Counted from the stretch's first letter, positions 19,663-29,016 are shown. The stretch: DNA of 64,000 bases from Brucella daejeonensis (GCF_014199265.1 NZ_JACIJG010000010.1:1-64000), one strand, 5' to 3'. The notes: generated by a model from the sequence alone, not told the origin. Translations and numbers: made by a program.

Positions 19663-20703
19663 ATGAAGAACAGACTTCTTCTCGCTGCCGCTCTGGCTCT
19701 TGCGCTTCCCGTCCTGCCCGCCCTTGCAGCGGGCGAACCGGCGCACGGCCAGAAGGACAGCCATCAGGGCGCGCGCGGGAAGGCCGAAAAAGCGGCAAGG
19801 CCCGCCATGCTGCCGCAGCCGGCAACGACCGCGCCGATGCCGCATATCGATCCGAGCCGTTTCGGCGACAAGCCTGCCGACGAGGCTTTCGGAGCGTTTC
19901 AGCGCGGGCTTTACCTGACCGCCTTCAACCTCGCCAGGCCGCAGGCGGAAAAGGGCGATCCCGCCTCGCAGACCCTGATCGCGGAAATCTACGCGCGCGG
20001 CCTCGGCGTTCCCGCCGACCAGAAACTGGCGGCAAAATGGTATGAAAAGGCAGCCGAAAACGGCGTCGTGGAAGCGCAGTTCCGCTATGCGGCCCTTCTG
20101 CTTCAGGGCACCTATGTCGAGAAGGACGAGGCAAAGGCCGGCGAACTGATGAAGAAGGCCGCCGAAGGCGGCAACGCCATGGCGCAGTTCAATTACGGCC
20201 AGATGCTGATACAGAAGACCCCCGGCAGGCCCGGCCTCGATCTGGCTTTCCCGTGGTTCGAAAAAGCCGCGGAGGCGAAACTCGCCGATGCGCAATATGC
20301 CGTCAGCCAGATCTATGCCAACGGCACGGACAAGATTGCCCGCGACGACAAAAAGGCGCGCGCCTATCTGATATTTGCCGCGACGCAGGGCTACGACACG
20401 GCCCAGTTCGACCTTGGCCGCTGGCTGATCGAAGGGCGCGGCGGCGACCGCGACTACGAACAGGGCTTCGGCTGGATGCGGCTCGGCGCGCAGCGCGGCA
20501 TGGTGATGGCGCAAGCCTGGCTGGCCCGGCTTTACCGCGACGGCATCGGCACGGAAGGCGATCTTGTCAAGGCGGCGGCCTGGTATATCGTGGCCCAGCG
20601 CGCCGGTTTCCGCGCCCCCGACCTCAACGACATGATGGACGGGCTGGCCGACGACCAGATCAAACAGGCCATCGAAACCGCCAACAATCTGCGGGTCCGC
20701 TGA
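19663..20703 (+). CDS. Periplasmic SEL1/TPR repeat protein
   Basis: A 346-residue exported protein. The signal peptide is about residues 1-22 (LLLAAALALALPVLPALAAG), followed by a Lys/Pro-rich linker. At least five SEL1-like repeats of about 36 residues span roughly 85-330, recognisable by ARGLGVPADQKLAAKWYEKA, LQGTYVEKDEAKAGELMKKA and YRDGIGTEGDLVKAAAWY. SEL1 proteins are scaffolds and the partner is unknown. The start is the ATG that gives a clean signal peptide, but the ribosome site is weak (AAGG 14 nt upstream). It is probably cotranscribed with the preceding gene. Confidence 0.85.
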   Translation: MKNRLLLAAALALALPVLPALAAGEPAHGQKDSHQGARGKAEKAARPAMLPQPATTAPMPHIDPSRFGDKPADEAFGAFQRGLYLTAFNLARPQAEKGDPASQTLIAEIYARGLGVPADQKLAAKWYEKAAENGVVEAQFRYAALLLQGTYVEKDEAKAGELMKKAAEGGNAMAQFNYGQMLIQKTPGRPGLDLAFPWFEKAAEAKLADAQYAVSQIYANGTDKIARDDKKARAYLIFAATQGYDTAQFDLGRWLIEGRGGDRDYEQGFGWMRLGAQRGMVMAQAWLARLYRDGIGTEGDLVKAAAWYIVAQRAGFRAPDLNDMMDGLADDQIKQAIETANNLRVR

Positions 20704-20808
20704 TTTTCGGGCGAATTTTCGGGCCCGGACCGCTCTCTTTTCGCGCTCAGGCTTGCGTCAGGCGCCGTTTTATGGTCTTGGAAACGCGATTATCGCGGTT
20801 CGAGTATA

Positions 20809-20954
20809 AGAGCCTGAATCAAAAAAGCGACGTGTGTGTGCGAAAATGGTGATTTTCGAGTACCGGAGCGCAGTGTACTTTTGGGTACATGAGCACCGGA
20901 ACGCAGGCAAATTGCCATTTGCAGCCACACAGGGCGGCTTTTGGAACAGGCTCT
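20809..20954. repeat. Dispersed ~140-bp element between SEL1 gene and efp
   Basis: Bounded by AGAGCCTG/CAGGCTCT, with the core AAAATGGTGATTTTCGAGTA and GAGCACCGGAACGCAGG. Its central hairpin reads GTACTTTTGGGTAC in this copy, an altered loop with the stem kept. The rest of the 352-bp gap (20704-20808, 20955-21055) shows only a short CGCGATTATCGCG palindrome and the efp leader. Confidence 0.9.
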
Positions 20955-21055
20955 AAGGCAGGTGCGCAATCTCCGGAAATCAACCGGACGGTTGCCTTTT
21001 CGTCGTTATGCGCCGGACCGCACATGGTTTCACATTTTCATTCCGGATCAAGCTC

Positions 21056-21616
21056 ATGAAGATCAATGGTAACGAAATCCGTCCCGGCAACGTCATCGAA
21101 CACGATGGCGGCCTGTGGGTTGCGGTCAAGACCAACGCCGTCAAGCCCGGCAAGGGCGGCGCCTATAATCAGGTCGAACTGAAGAACCTCATCAACGGCA
21201 CCAAGCTCAACGAACGTTTCCGCGCCGCGGAAACCGTCGAGCGCGTTCGTCTGGAACAGAAGGATTTCTCCTTCCTCTACGAACAGGGCGAAGCGCTGAT
21301 CTTTATGGATACCGAATCCTACGAACAGCTCGAACTCCAGAAGGATTTCGTCGGCGACCGTTCCGCCTTCCTTCAGGACGGCATGATGGTCACCGTCGAG
21401 CTTTACGAAGAAAAGCCGATCGGCATCCGCCTGCCGGATCAGGTCACGCTGGCAATCACCGAAGCCGATCCGGTCGTCAAGGGCCAGACCGCCGCGTCCT
21501 CCTACAAGCCGGCTGTGCTTGAAAACGGCATCCGCATCCTCGTCCCGCCCTTCATCGCGGCTGGCGAACGCGTGATCGTCGACACCAACGAACTGAGCTA
21601 TATCAGCCGCGCCTGA
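21056..21616 (+). CDS. efp: Translation elongation factor P
   Basis: EF-P relieves ribosome stalling at polyproline. The 186-residue protein starts [19 protein letters not shown]. The domain I loop PGKGGA places a lysine at residue 33, the position modified in EpmA-type EF-Ps. Domains II and III follow, with the family signature [20 protein letters not shown] and a conserved C-terminal segment. The ATG 16 codons into the frame is the canonical start. A GC-rich hairpin at 21631-21650 follows the stop without a T-run. Confidence 0.96.
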   Translation: MKINGNEIRPGNVIEHDGGLWVAVKTNAVKPGKGGAYNQVELKNLINGTKLNERFRAAETVERVRLEQKDFSFLYEQGEALIFMDTESYEQLELQKDFVGDRSAFLQDGMMVTVELYEEKPIGIRLPDQVTLAITEADPVVKGQTAASSYKPAVLENGIRILVPPFIAAGERVIVDTNELSYISRA

Positions 21617-21696
21617 ACCGCGTGATATCTGCGGCGTCCACGGACGCCGCATGTCGCACCCCTGCGACCGTTCTTTCTCAGATCGCTCAATTCCCC

Positions 21697-21731
21697 GAAC
21701 GCCCGCCGAACACGTTTCGGGCCGGGCGTTC
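21697..21731 (+). other. Leader hairpin upstream of suhB
   Basis: A 9-bp stem GAACGCCCG/CGGGCGTTC with an inner CGAA/TTCG extension lies about 70 bases before the suhB start. It is followed by a second possible stem (GATCCG/CGGATC, around 21750-21781). It may be a structured mRNA leader. Rfam has an alphaproteobacterial RNA motif named suhB; I cannot confirm identity. Confidence 0.4.
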
Positions 21732-21799
21732 GACCCTGTTTCAACTGTGTGATCCGCGTTTCAATCCACGCTGCCGGATCATGCCAAAAGGACAAGAAA

Positions 21800-22591
21800 A
21801 TGGCCCGCTCAGCCCTTCTCAACGTTATGGTACAGGCCGCTATGAAGGCCGGCCGCAGCCTCGCCCGCGACTTTGGCGAAGTTCAGAATCTTCAGGTTTC
21901 CCTCAAGGGCCCCGGCGACTATGTCAGCCAGGCCGACCGGCGCGCCGAAAAGATCGTCTACACGGAATTGAGCCGCGCCCGCCCGGATTTCGGCTTCCTG
22001 ATGGAAGAATCCGGCGAGGTCGCCTCCAAGGACGGACAGCACCGCTGGCTGGTCGATCCGCTCGACGGCACCACCAATTTCCTGCACGGCATTCCGGTCT
22101 TTGCAGTCTCCATCGCTCTGGAGCGTCAGGGACAGATCGTTGCGGGCGTCATCTACAATCCCGCCATGGACGAGCTTTACACCGCTGAACGTGGCGGCGG
22201 CGCCTTCCTCAACGACCGCCGCCTGCGCGTTGCATCGCGCAACAAGCTGGTCGATTCCGTCATCGGCACCGGCATTCCGCATCTGGGCCGCGGCCATCAT
22301 GGCCATTATCTGGTCGAACTGCGCAACGTCATGGCCGAAACCGCTGGCATTCGCCGCATGGGGGCCGTCGCGCTCGACCTCGCTTATGTCGCCGCCGGCC
22401 GGCTTGACGGCTTCTGGGAAGACGGAATGCATCCATGGGATATCGGCGCGGGTCTTCTGATGGTGCGCGAGGCCGGGGGCTTCGTCTCCGACAAGCATGG
22501 CGGACAGGAAATGTTCGACAACCAGACCATCGTTGCAGGCAATGAAGCCATTCACGGCGCGCTGCTGAAGACGATCAAAAAGCCGATCTGA
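21800..22591 (+). CDS. suhB: Inositol-1-monophosphatase family protein SuhB
   Basis: A 263-residue Mg-dependent phosphatase of the IMPase superfamily, which hydrolyses inositol-1-phosphate. Metal and substrate motifs are intact: MEESG near residue 68, WLVDPLDGTTNFLHGIP near 82-98, and MHPWDIGAGLLMVREAGG near 213-230. AAAGGA lies 7 nt before the chosen ATG, and the upstream in-frame extension is not conserved. Bacterial SuhB may also act on ribosomal RNA transcription with NusA. A strong terminator follows. Confidence 0.93.
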   Translation: MARSALLNVMVQAAMKAGRSLARDFGEVQNLQVSLKGPGDYVSQADRRAEKIVYTELSRARPDFGFLMEESGEVASKDGQHRWLVDPLDGTTNFLHGIPVFAVSIALERQGQIVAGVIYNPAMDELYTAERGGGAFLNDRRLRVASRNKLVDSVIGTGIPHLGRGHHGHYLVELRNVMAETAGIRRMGAVALDLAYVAAGRLDGFWEDGMHPWDIGAGLLMVREAGGFVSDKHGGQEMFDNQTIVAGNEAIHGALLKTIKKPI

Positions 22592-22617
22592 TTCTTCGCG
22601 ATCCCCTTCCGATCTCT

Positions 22618-22657
22618 TTCAGCGCACGGCCCCGGTCGTGCGCTGAAATATTTTTTA
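22618..22657 (+). terminator. suhB terminator
   Basis: An 11-bp stem TTCAGCGCACG with a loop of about 8, followed by ATATTTTTT. Confidence 0.85.
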
Positions 22658-22743
22658 ACGTCATTTTTCCTCTCCAGACGATTCCGCTTCTCCGATTAAT
22701 GAAGTAGGCTCCGCATCAAACACCCGGCCACGGAGCGGAACGC

Positions 22744-23808
22744 ATGAGCGATTTGAGACTTTCTCGGGAACGACTGGACGAGGGACGCGACTACGACCCC
22801 TATCGACTGTCGAGCCCGCGCATCGTCATCCTGTCCATGGTGATCTTCCTTATCATCGTGGCCTTTCTGGGCGCGATCCTGATACGGCAGATCCATACGT
22901 TCTTCGCCACCAATCCGGGCCTCAACGGGCTTATCCTCGGCGTGCTTCTGGTCGGCATCCTGCTGGCTTTCGGGCAGGTGCTGCGCCTGCTGCCGGAAAT
23001 CCGCTGGGTCAATTCCTTCCGCGACGGCGACCGCGAAGGCACCACCCGCCCCCCCGTACTGCTTGCACCCATGCGCGCCCTCATCGGTCGCCGCCAGTCG
23101 ATGGCGCTTTCCACCGCATCCATGCGCTCGATCCTCGATTCCATCGCGACGCGCCTCGACGAAAGCCGCGACATATCGCGCTATCTGATCGGACTTCTGG
23201 TCTTTCTGGGTCTGCTCGGCACCTTCTGGGGCCTGCTTGAAACCGTCGGCTCCATCGGCCGCACCATCCAGACGCTCGATCCCAATTCGGGCAGCACGGG
23301 CGACGTACTCGATGCCCTGAAGGCAGGATTGCAGGCTCCGCTTTCCGGCATGGGCACGGCCTTCTCCTCATCGCTGTTCGGCCTTTCCGGCTCGCTGATC
23401 CTCGGCTTCCTCGACCTGCAGGCGGGCCGTGCGCAAAACCGCTTCTATACAGAACTGGAAAACTGGCTTTCCTCCGTCACCGACCTTGGTTCGGATGTCG
23501 GCGCCGACCAGCATGGCGGCACGGAAGAAATCCGCGTTCTGGCCGACCGGTTGCAGCACATGCACGGCGGCGAAGCTTCCACGCAGCGCACCACTGCGGC
23601 GCTCGCCAATCTCGCCGAAGGCATTCAGGGCCTCGTCAAGAGTATGCGCAGCGAACAGCAGATCATGCGCGATTGGGTAGAAAAGCAGGCCGACGAACAG
23701 AAGGCTATCCGCCACACGCTCGACCGGCTGACCAAGGCGATGGGCGCCAGGGCTACAGACGAACACGCGCATGAGCGCAGGGCCGACCGCCCGGACAAGG
23801 CGGAGTAA
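22744..23808 (+). CDS. MotA/TolQ/ExbB-like proton channel protein
   Basis: A 354-residue membrane protein. Helices lie near 27-50 and 62-82, and a conserved pair falls near 148-168 (LIGLLVFLGLLGTFWGLLET) and 203-222 (PLSGMGTAFSSSLFGLSGSL), matching the TM3/TM4 core of MotA/TolQ/ExbB. The C-terminus is a charged helical tail (about 255-354) with repeated Gln/Glu/Arg. It is followed after 6 bp by an OmpA-domain partner, making a MotA/MotB-like pair. No flagellar genes are nearby, so the role is unassigned. Confidence 0.85.
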   Translation: MSDLRLSRERLDEGRDYDPYRLSSPRIVILSMVIFLIIVAFLGAILIRQIHTFFATNPGLNGLILGVLLVGILLAFGQVLRLLPEIRWVNSFRDGDREGTTRPPVLLAPMRALIGRRQSMALSTASMRSILDSIATRLDESRDISRYLIGLLVFLGLLGTFWGLLETVGSIGRTIQTLDPNSGSTGDVLDALKAGLQAPLSGMGTAFSSSLFGLSGSLILGFLDLQAGRAQNRFYTELENWLSSVTDLGSDVGADQHGGTEEIRVLADRLQHMHGGEASTQRTTAALANLAEGIQGLVKSMRSEQQIMRDWVEKQADEQKAIRHTLDRLTKAMGARATDEHAHERRADRPDKAE

Positions 23809-23814
23809 GTCGCC

Positions 23815-24846
23815 ATGGCGCTTGCCCGCAACCGCCGCTCGCAGCGGCATGTCGATTACTGGCCCGGCTTCGTCGATGCGCTGACGACGCTGCTTCTGGC
23901 AATCATGTTCCTGCTCACCGTCTTCGTGCTGGCGCAGTTTCTGCTGAGCCGCGAGGTCAACAACAAGGACAGCGTGCTTGCGCGCCTCAACAGCCAGATT
24001 CAGGAACTGACCCAGCTCCTGTCGCTGGAGCGCAGCAATTCGCAGGACATGCAGGACGCTATCGCCAACCTGCAGGCTTCGCTTTCCACCGCTGAAAGCG
24101 AACGGTCGCGCCTGCAAAGCCTGCTGAACGAAGGCAGCGGCGCAGGTGCCGCCGCTGAAAAGCGCGCCGGAGAACTGTCGCGGAGCCTCGATGCCGAAAA
24201 GCAGGTGAGCGCCCGCGCGCTCAGCCAGGTGGAACTGCTGAACCAGCAGATTTCGGCGCTCCGCCGCCAGATCGCGGCGCTTGAGGACGCGCTCAATGCT
24301 TCTGAAAGCCGCGACCGCGAATCGAACGCCAAGATCGCCGATCTTGGCAGACGCCTCAACGTCGCGCTTGCCCAGCGTGTGCAGGAACTGAACCGCTATC
24401 GTTCCGATTTCTTCGGCCGCCTGCGTGAGATCCTGTCGGACAAGGAGAACATCCGCATCGTCGGCGATCGCTTCGTCTTCCAGTCGGAAGTGCTGTTCCC
24501 AACCGGATCGGCCGACATAAACCCGGCCGGACAGGACGAGATGAAGAAGCTCGCCGACGCCGTGAACCAGCTCAATCAGGAAATCCCCGACGACATCAAC
24601 TGGGTGCTGCGCGTCGACGGCCATACGGACGACGTGCCGCTGACAGGCGCGGGGCGTTTCCGTGACAACTGGGAGCTTTCCTCTGCCCGCGCGACCGCCG
24701 TTGTGAAGTTCCTCATCGCCAACGGCGTCCCGGCCAATCGGCTCGTCGCGGCGGGCTTCGGGGAATATCAGCCGCTCGATGCGTCGGACACTGCCGATGC
24801 CCGCGCAAGAAACCGCCGCATCGAACTCAAACTGACCGAGAGATAA
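23815..24846 (+). CDS. MotB/OmpA-like peptidoglycan-binding motor partner
   Basis: A 343-residue protein with one N-terminal membrane helix (about 22-45) carrying an acidic residue in YWPGFVDALTTLLLAI, the position of the proton-binding aspartate in MotB/TolR/ExbD. A long coiled coil follows (about 50-190, heptads of Leu/Ala/Gln). The C-terminal OmpA-like domain (about 215-340) has the signature VDGHTDDVPL and NRRIELKL. With its upstream neighbour it would form an inner-membrane motor that reaches the peptidoglycan through an unusually long stalk. No substrate or surface partner is visible. Confidence 0.88.
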   Translation: MALARNRRSQRHVDYWPGFVDALTTLLLAIMFLLTVFVLAQFLLSREVNNKDSVLARLNSQIQELTQLLSLERSNSQDMQDAIANLQASLSTAESERSRLQSLLNEGSGAGAAAEKRAGELSRSLDAEKQVSARALSQVELLNQQISALRRQIAALEDALNASESRDRESNAKIADLGRRLNVALAQRVQELNRYRSDFFGRLREILSDKENIRIVGDRFVFQSEVLFPTGSADINPAGQDEMKKLADAVNQLNQEIPDDINWVLRVDGHTDDVPLTGAGRFRDNWELSSARATAVVKFLIANGVPANRLVAAGFGEYQPLDASDTADARARNRRIELKLTER

Positions 24847-24855
24847 AAGAAAGAA

Positions 24856-24879
24856 CGGGAGGGCAAGGCCCTCCCGGCT
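24856..24879. terminator. Bidirectional terminator
   Basis: A 9-bp stem CGGGAGGGC/GCCCTCCCG with a 3-nt loop lies between the OmpA-like gene and the convergent ABC transporter gene, whose stop codon begins one base later. Confidence 0.65.
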
Positions 24880-26706
24880 TCATTTGGCGGCGAAGGCGCC
24901 CGCCCCGGCATCGAACTGCAATCTGGCGAGACGGGCATAGATGCCGCCCTTCTCGACGAGGCTTTGATGCGTGCCCTCCTCGACGATGCGGCCATGGTCG
25001 AGCACGAGGATGCGGTCGGCCTTCAGCACCGTTGCAAGACGATGCGCGACGACGAGCGTCGTGCGGTCGGCCATCAGCCCGTCGAGCGCCTTTTGCACCA
25101 GCATTTCACTTTCGGCGTCGAGCGCCGATGTCGCCTCGTCCAGAAGCAGGATCGGAGCGGCGCGCAGGATGGCGCGCGCAATGGCGATGCGCTGGCGCTG
25201 CCCGCCGGAAAGCGTGACCCCGCGCTCGCCCACTTCCGTGTCATAGCCCTTGTCGAGCGCCATGATGAAATCATGCGCAAGAGCCGCTTTTGCCGCCGCG
25301 ACGATTTCCTCGTCGCTTGCGTCCGGCCTGCCGAAGCCGATGTTCTCGCGCACGCTCGTTGCGAAGATCGCCACGTCCTGCGGTACGGTGGCGATGCGCG
25401 AACGAACCGCCTGCGGGTCCGCATCGGGCAATGCCACGCCATCGAGCAGGATACGGCCCGACTGCGGATCGTAATAACGCATGACGAGCGAGAAGATCGT
25501 GCTTTTGCCTGCCCCCGAAGGGCCGACGATGGCTACCGTCTCGCCCGGCTGGACGGTGAAGCTCAATCCGTTGAGCGACGGCGCATCCGGCCGCGTCGGA
25601 TAGGAGAAGTGCACGGAATCGAACACGATCTCGCCGCGCGGCGGCTCCGGCATGGCGAGCGGCCTTGCGGGCGCGGCAATGCCCGGCTGCTCGTCGAGAA
25701 TCTCGACAAGCCGCTCCGTCGCGCCTGCGGCCTGCGCCAGTTCGCCGCCCACCTCCGACAAGGCGCCGAAGGAACTGCCCGCGAACACGGCATAAAGCAC
25801 GAACTGGCCGAGCGTGCCCGCCGAAATGGCGCCCGAGAGCACATCGCGCGAGCCGAACCAGAGCACGGCCACGATGCTGGAAAAGATCAGGAAAATGGCG
25901 AAGGCGGTCAGGATGGCGCGCGCCTGAATGGAAGAGCGCGCGGCCTGAAAGGATTTTTCCACCGCGCTGCCGAAACGTCCCACCACCATCTTTTCGTTGG
26001 TGAAGGCCTGCAAGGTGCGCATCGCGCCGATCTGTTCGCTGGCATAGGCATTGGCGCGGGCCAGCATGTCCTGCGTCAGGCGGGAACGGCGGCGCACCGA
26101 GCGCCCGAACGCGATCAGCGGAACGACGATGACCGGAATGGCGGCGATGACCAGCGCCGAAAGCTTCGGGCTCGTCACGACCATCATGGCCAGCGCGCCG
26201 ACGCCGAGAATCACATTGCGCAACGCGACCGACGCCGTCGCGCCCACGACGGACTTGATCTGCGTCGTATCGGCGGACAGGCGCGACACGATTTCGCCCG
26301 ACTGCGAACGGTCGAAGAATTCCGGCGACAACGCCGTCACATGCAGGAACACCGCGTTGCGCAGATCGGCCACCACGCGCTCGCCGAGCGAGATGACGAA
26401 GAAATAGCGCAGGCCCGACGCCAGCGCCAGCATGAGCGCCAACAGCACCAGCATTCCGAAATAATTATTGACGAAGATCGCATTCGAGCTGGTGAAACCG
26501 TGATCGATCATGCGGCGCAGCGCGACAGGCACGGCAAGCGTCGTGACCGCGGCCAGCACCAGCGAGAAAAGCGCGCCCGCCACCAGCCCCTTATAGGGCG
26601 CGAGGAACGGCGCCATTCGTTTGAGTGGCTTCAGGGAACCGCGCCTGGCGCGCTCTTCTGCCTTCAATTCCCGATTCATATCGATTTCAGTATCTCTGTC
26701 GGCCAT
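24880..26706 (-). CDS. ABC transporter, fused permease-ATPase (exporter type)
   Basis: A 608-residue type IV (MsbA-like) ABC exporter half-transporter. Six membrane helices lie in about 45-320. The nucleotide-binding domain has Walker A GPSGAGKS, signature LSGGQRQR, Walker B ILLLDEATSALDAES and the His switch VVAHRL. Similar proteins export lipids or drugs, and the substrate cannot be told from sequence. The start is uncertain: MADRDTEIDMNRELK is chosen, but ribosome sites are poor and ATGs both upstream and nine codons downstream are in frame. Confidence 0.88.
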   Translation of the reverse strand: MADRDTEIDMNRELKAEERARRGSLKPLKRMAPFLAPYKGLVAGALFSLVLAAVTTLAVPVALRRMIDHGFTSSNAIFVNNYFGMLVLLALMLALASGLRYFFVISLGERVVADLRNAVFLHVTALSPEFFDRSQSGEIVSRLSADTTQIKSVVGATASVALRNVILGVGALAMMVVTSPKLSALVIAAIPVIVVPLIAFGRSVRRRSRLTQDMLARANAYASEQIGAMRTLQAFTNEKMVVGRFGSAVEKSFQAARSSIQARAILTAFAIFLIFSSIVAVLWFGSRDVLSGAISAGTLGQFVLYAVFAGSSFGALSEVGGELAQAAGATERLVEILDEQPGIAAPARPLAMPEPPRGEIVFDSVHFSYPTRPDAPSLNGLSFTVQPGETVAIVGPSGAGKSTIFSLVMRYYDPQSGRILLDGVALPDADPQAVRSRIATVPQDVAIFATSVRENIGFGRPDASDEEIVAAAKAALAHDFIMALDKGYDTEVGERGVTLSGGQRQRIAIARAILRAAPILLLDEATSALDAESEMLVQKALDGLMADRTTLVVAHRLATVLKADRILVLDHGRIVEEGTHQSLVEKGGIYARLARLQFDAGAGAFAAK

Positions 26707-26876
26707 TCTTGTGATTGCGCCCTTGTTATTGCCGTGCGCCTGATGTATAGGCTCGCCAACCCTTTTGGAAGCCATTGCCTGCCGGTAATGGGTCTTCATA
26801 TCTGCCATTGGGCGAAAGTGCCGCAGTTTCGATGATCAGGCTGTGCTTTTCTCCCCAGACTTTCAGGATTGAGAAG

Positions 26877-27098
26877 ATGAAAGCCAATATCCATCCCGAC
26901 TACCACACCATCAAGGTCGTGATGACCGATGGCACCGAATACATGACCCGTTCGACCTGGGGCAAGGAAGGCGATACGATGAACCTCGATATCGATCCGA
27001 CCACGCATCCGGCCTGGACCGGCGGTTCGCAGACCCTGCTCGATCGCGGCGGTCGCGTGACGAAGTTCAAGAACCGTTTCGGCAATCTCGGCATCTGA
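26877..27098 (+). CDS. rpmE: 50S ribosomal protein L31, zinc-free type
   Basis: L31 bridges the large and small ribosomal subunits. The 73 residues start [19 protein letters not shown] and contain no cysteine, so this is the C-minus form that does not bind zinc. Start chosen at the canonical Met. It is divergent from the ABC transporter gene. Confidence 0.95.
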
Positions 27099-27120
27099 TC
27101 CGATATTGCAACTGGTTCAA

Positions 27121-27147
27121 AAGACCCCGCTTCGGTGGGGTTTTTTA
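27121..27147 (+). terminator. rpmE terminator
   Basis: ACCCCGC-TTCG-GTGGGGT hairpin followed by six T. Confidence 0.85.
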
Positions 27148-27172
27148 TTGCCGGTACTTTTCCGGGCCGCAT

Positions 27173-27200
27173 AAAAAAACTCCCGGACAAGCCGGGAGTT
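27173..27200 (-). terminator. yebC terminator
   Basis: ACTCCCGG-ACAAG-CCGGGAGT hairpin, with a run of seven A on the plus strand giving a T-run on the minus strand. It lies 25 bases after the yebC stop. Confidence 0.85.
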
Positions 27201-27224
27201 TCGAAAATCCGTGAGCGACCGAAA

Positions 27225-27971
27225 TCAGGCGCTCAGCTTTTCCATCACTTCATCGCTGACTTCGAAGTTCGTATAGACGTTCTGCACGTCGTCATCGTCT
27301 TCGAGCACATTGAGAAGCTTGAGAACCGAACGGGCTTTTTCCTCGTCCAGCTCGGTATTGGTCTGCGGCTTCCAGATCGTCTTGATCGATTCGGCTTCGC
27401 CAAGAGCGGCTTCGAGAGCTTTGGACACTTCACCGATATCTTCGAAGGCGCAGATGATGACGTGCTCTTCCTCACCGGACTGCACATCGTCGGCACCGGC
27501 TTCGATCGCCGCTTCCATCACCTTGTCGGCATCGCCGACTTCAGGCTTGTAGATGATTTCGCCAACGCGGTCGAACATGAAGGAAACCGAGCCGGTTTCG
27601 CCGAGCGAGCCGCCCGACTTCGTAAAGGCGGCGCGGACATTCGACGCCGTGCGGTTACGGTTGTCCGTCAGCGCTTCGACGATGACCGACACGCCGCCGG
27701 GACCACGGCCCTCATAGCGCACTTCATCGTAGTTCTCGCCGTCATTGCCGGCGGCCTTCTTGATGGCGCGCTCGATATTGTCCTTCGGCATGGACTGTGC
27801 CTTGGCGTTCTGGATCGCCAGACGCAGGCGCGGGTTCATCGTAGGGTCGGGAAGACCCTGCTTGGCGGCGACGGTGATTTCGCGACCGAGCTTGGAAAAC
27901 ATTTTCGACCGCACCGCATCCTGACGGCCCTTGCGGTGCATGATGTTCTTAAACTGTGAATGGCCAGCCAT
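27225..27971 (-). CDS. yebC: YebC/PmpR family DNA-binding protein
   Basis: A 248-residue protein of the YebC/TACO1 family, variously described as a transcription regulator and as a translation factor relieving ribosome stalls. It starts with the hallmark [19 protein letters not shown], followed by [25 protein letters not shown] and [10 protein letters not shown]. The open frame runs far upstream on this strand without a stop, but only this ATG gives the conserved N-terminus. In many bacteria the gene is next to ruvCAB; here it is 11 kb away. Confidence 0.93.
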   Translation of the reverse strand: MAGHSQFKNIMHRKGRQDAVRSKMFSKLGREITVAAKQGLPDPTMNPRLRLAIQNAKAQSMPKDNIERAIKKAAGNDGENYDEVRYEGRGPGGVSVIVEALTDNRNRTASNVRAAFTKSGGSLGETGSVSFMFDRVGEIIYKPEVGDADKVMEAAIEAGADDVQSGEEEHVIICAFEDIGEVSKALEAALGEAESIKTIWKPQTNTELDEEKARSVLKLLNVLEDDDDVQNVYTNFEVSDEVMEKLSA

Positions 27972-28185
27972 GGCACCCCTGTTCTGTTTAAAATGCTGCG
28001 CACGGAAAAGCGCCACGCAAGAAACGGAGATCAAGCAGAGAAGGGCCGCAGGTCCGGCCACAGTGCTTTCCGTGCAGAATGGCGGCGTTATAAGGAATTG
28101 AGGCCCATTCGTCCAGCAAAAGCGCCGCTTCCATCGATTCCCTGTCAATAAAAGCAATATCGCTCGACCCGTCAGGCAAAGCAGA

Positions 28186-28195
28186 TTATCTATAA
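28186..28195. promoter_or_regulatory. BioR box before bioR
   Basis: TTATCTATAA matches the known BioR operator consensus of Rhizobiales (TTATMKATAA). It ends 4 bases before the bioR start codon, so bound BioR would block its own promoter or early transcript, implying autoregulation. Confidence 0.8.
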
Positions 28196-28199
28196 ATCC

Positions 28200-28880
28200 A
28201 TGATTCAGCCCGTCCAGAACACGCCCGGCGAAACCATCGCAACCCGCATCAGCCGCATCCTCGCAGACCGCATCATCGCGGGCGAGATCGAACCCGGCAC
28301 GAAACTGCGTCAGGACCATATCGCCGCGGAGTTCGACACCAGCCATGTGCCGGTGCGCGAAGCCTTCCGGCGGCTGGAAGCGCAGGGCCTTGCCGTCTCG
28401 GAGCCGCGACGCGGTGTGCGGGTCGCCTCCTTCGACATCGGCGAGATCCGGGAAGTGGCGGAAATGCGCGCCGCCCTGGAGGTTCTGGCTTTGCGCCACG
28501 CCGCGCCGCACATCACGCAGGCAACGCTCGATGCCGCCGAACAGGCGACGCTGGAGGGGGACAAATCGCGTGACGTCAGGAGTTGGGAAGACGCCAATCG
28601 CCGCTTTCACCGGCTCATTCTCGAACCGTGCCGGATGCCGCGCCTGCTCGCGGCAATCGACGATCTTCATGCCGCAAGCGCCCGGTTCCTCTTCGCCACA
28701 TGGCGTTCGGAATGGGAAACCCGCACCGACCACGATCACCGCGCGATCCTTGCCGCGCTGCGCCAGAACGATATCGAAAGCGCGGCCACCATTCTCGCGC
28801 GCCATGTGCAATGGATCGGCCATCGCCCGGTCAAAACCGCTTCCGGCAAGATGCGCGATTCCTTCGCCATCGTCGGATAA
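28200..28880 (+). CDS. bioR: GntR-family biotin regulator BioR
   Basis: A 226-residue GntR/FadR-type repressor. The N-terminal winged helix (about 10-75) includes [20 protein letters not shown], and the C-terminal FCD all-helical domain has [15 protein letters not shown] and [10 protein letters not shown]. Identification as BioR rests on context. A consensus BioR box lies just before this gene and another just before bioY, the next gene. BioR in Brucella and Agrobacterium is known to repress biotin synthesis and uptake genes and itself. Confidence 0.88.
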   Translation: MIQPVQNTPGETIATRISRILADRIIAGEIEPGTKLRQDHIAAEFDTSHVPVREAFRRLEAQGLAVSEPRRGVRVASFDIGEIREVAEMRAALEVLALRHAAPHITQATLDAAEQATLEGDKSRDVRSWEDANRRFHRLILEPCRMPRLLAAIDDLHAASARFLFATWRSEWETRTDHDHRAILAALRQNDIESAATILARHVQWIGHRPVKTASGKMRDSFAIVG

Positions 28881-28994
28881 GCCCGATCGCATTCCCCGGA
28901 TTTTCTCAAATCAGGCGTTATTTTCCGCTTGCCGTCATTTCGCACTTGCCAAAGCCATGCATTGTCTGGAAATTAAATAGATCGAATCTCGATT

Positions 28995-29004
28995 TTATCT
29001 ATAA
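28995..29004. promoter_or_regulatory. BioR box before bioY
   Basis: A second exact TTATCTATAA, ending 12 bases before the bioY start and overlapping the likely start of transcription. It is identical to the box before bioR. Confidence 0.82.
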
Positions 29005-29016
29005 TTTGAGGACACC

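Noticed and set aside
22744-24846. Zorya-type defence operon (ZorA/ZorB)
   Set aside because: The MotA-like and OmpA-like pair is superficially similar, but no ZorC, ZorD or ZorE gene follows; the next gene is a convergent ABC exporter.
27972-28892. Upstream extension of the yebC frame
   Set aside because: The frame stays open through the bioR region on the other strand, but the conserved MAGHSQFKN start fixes yebC at 27971 and bioR is clearly coded on the plus strand.
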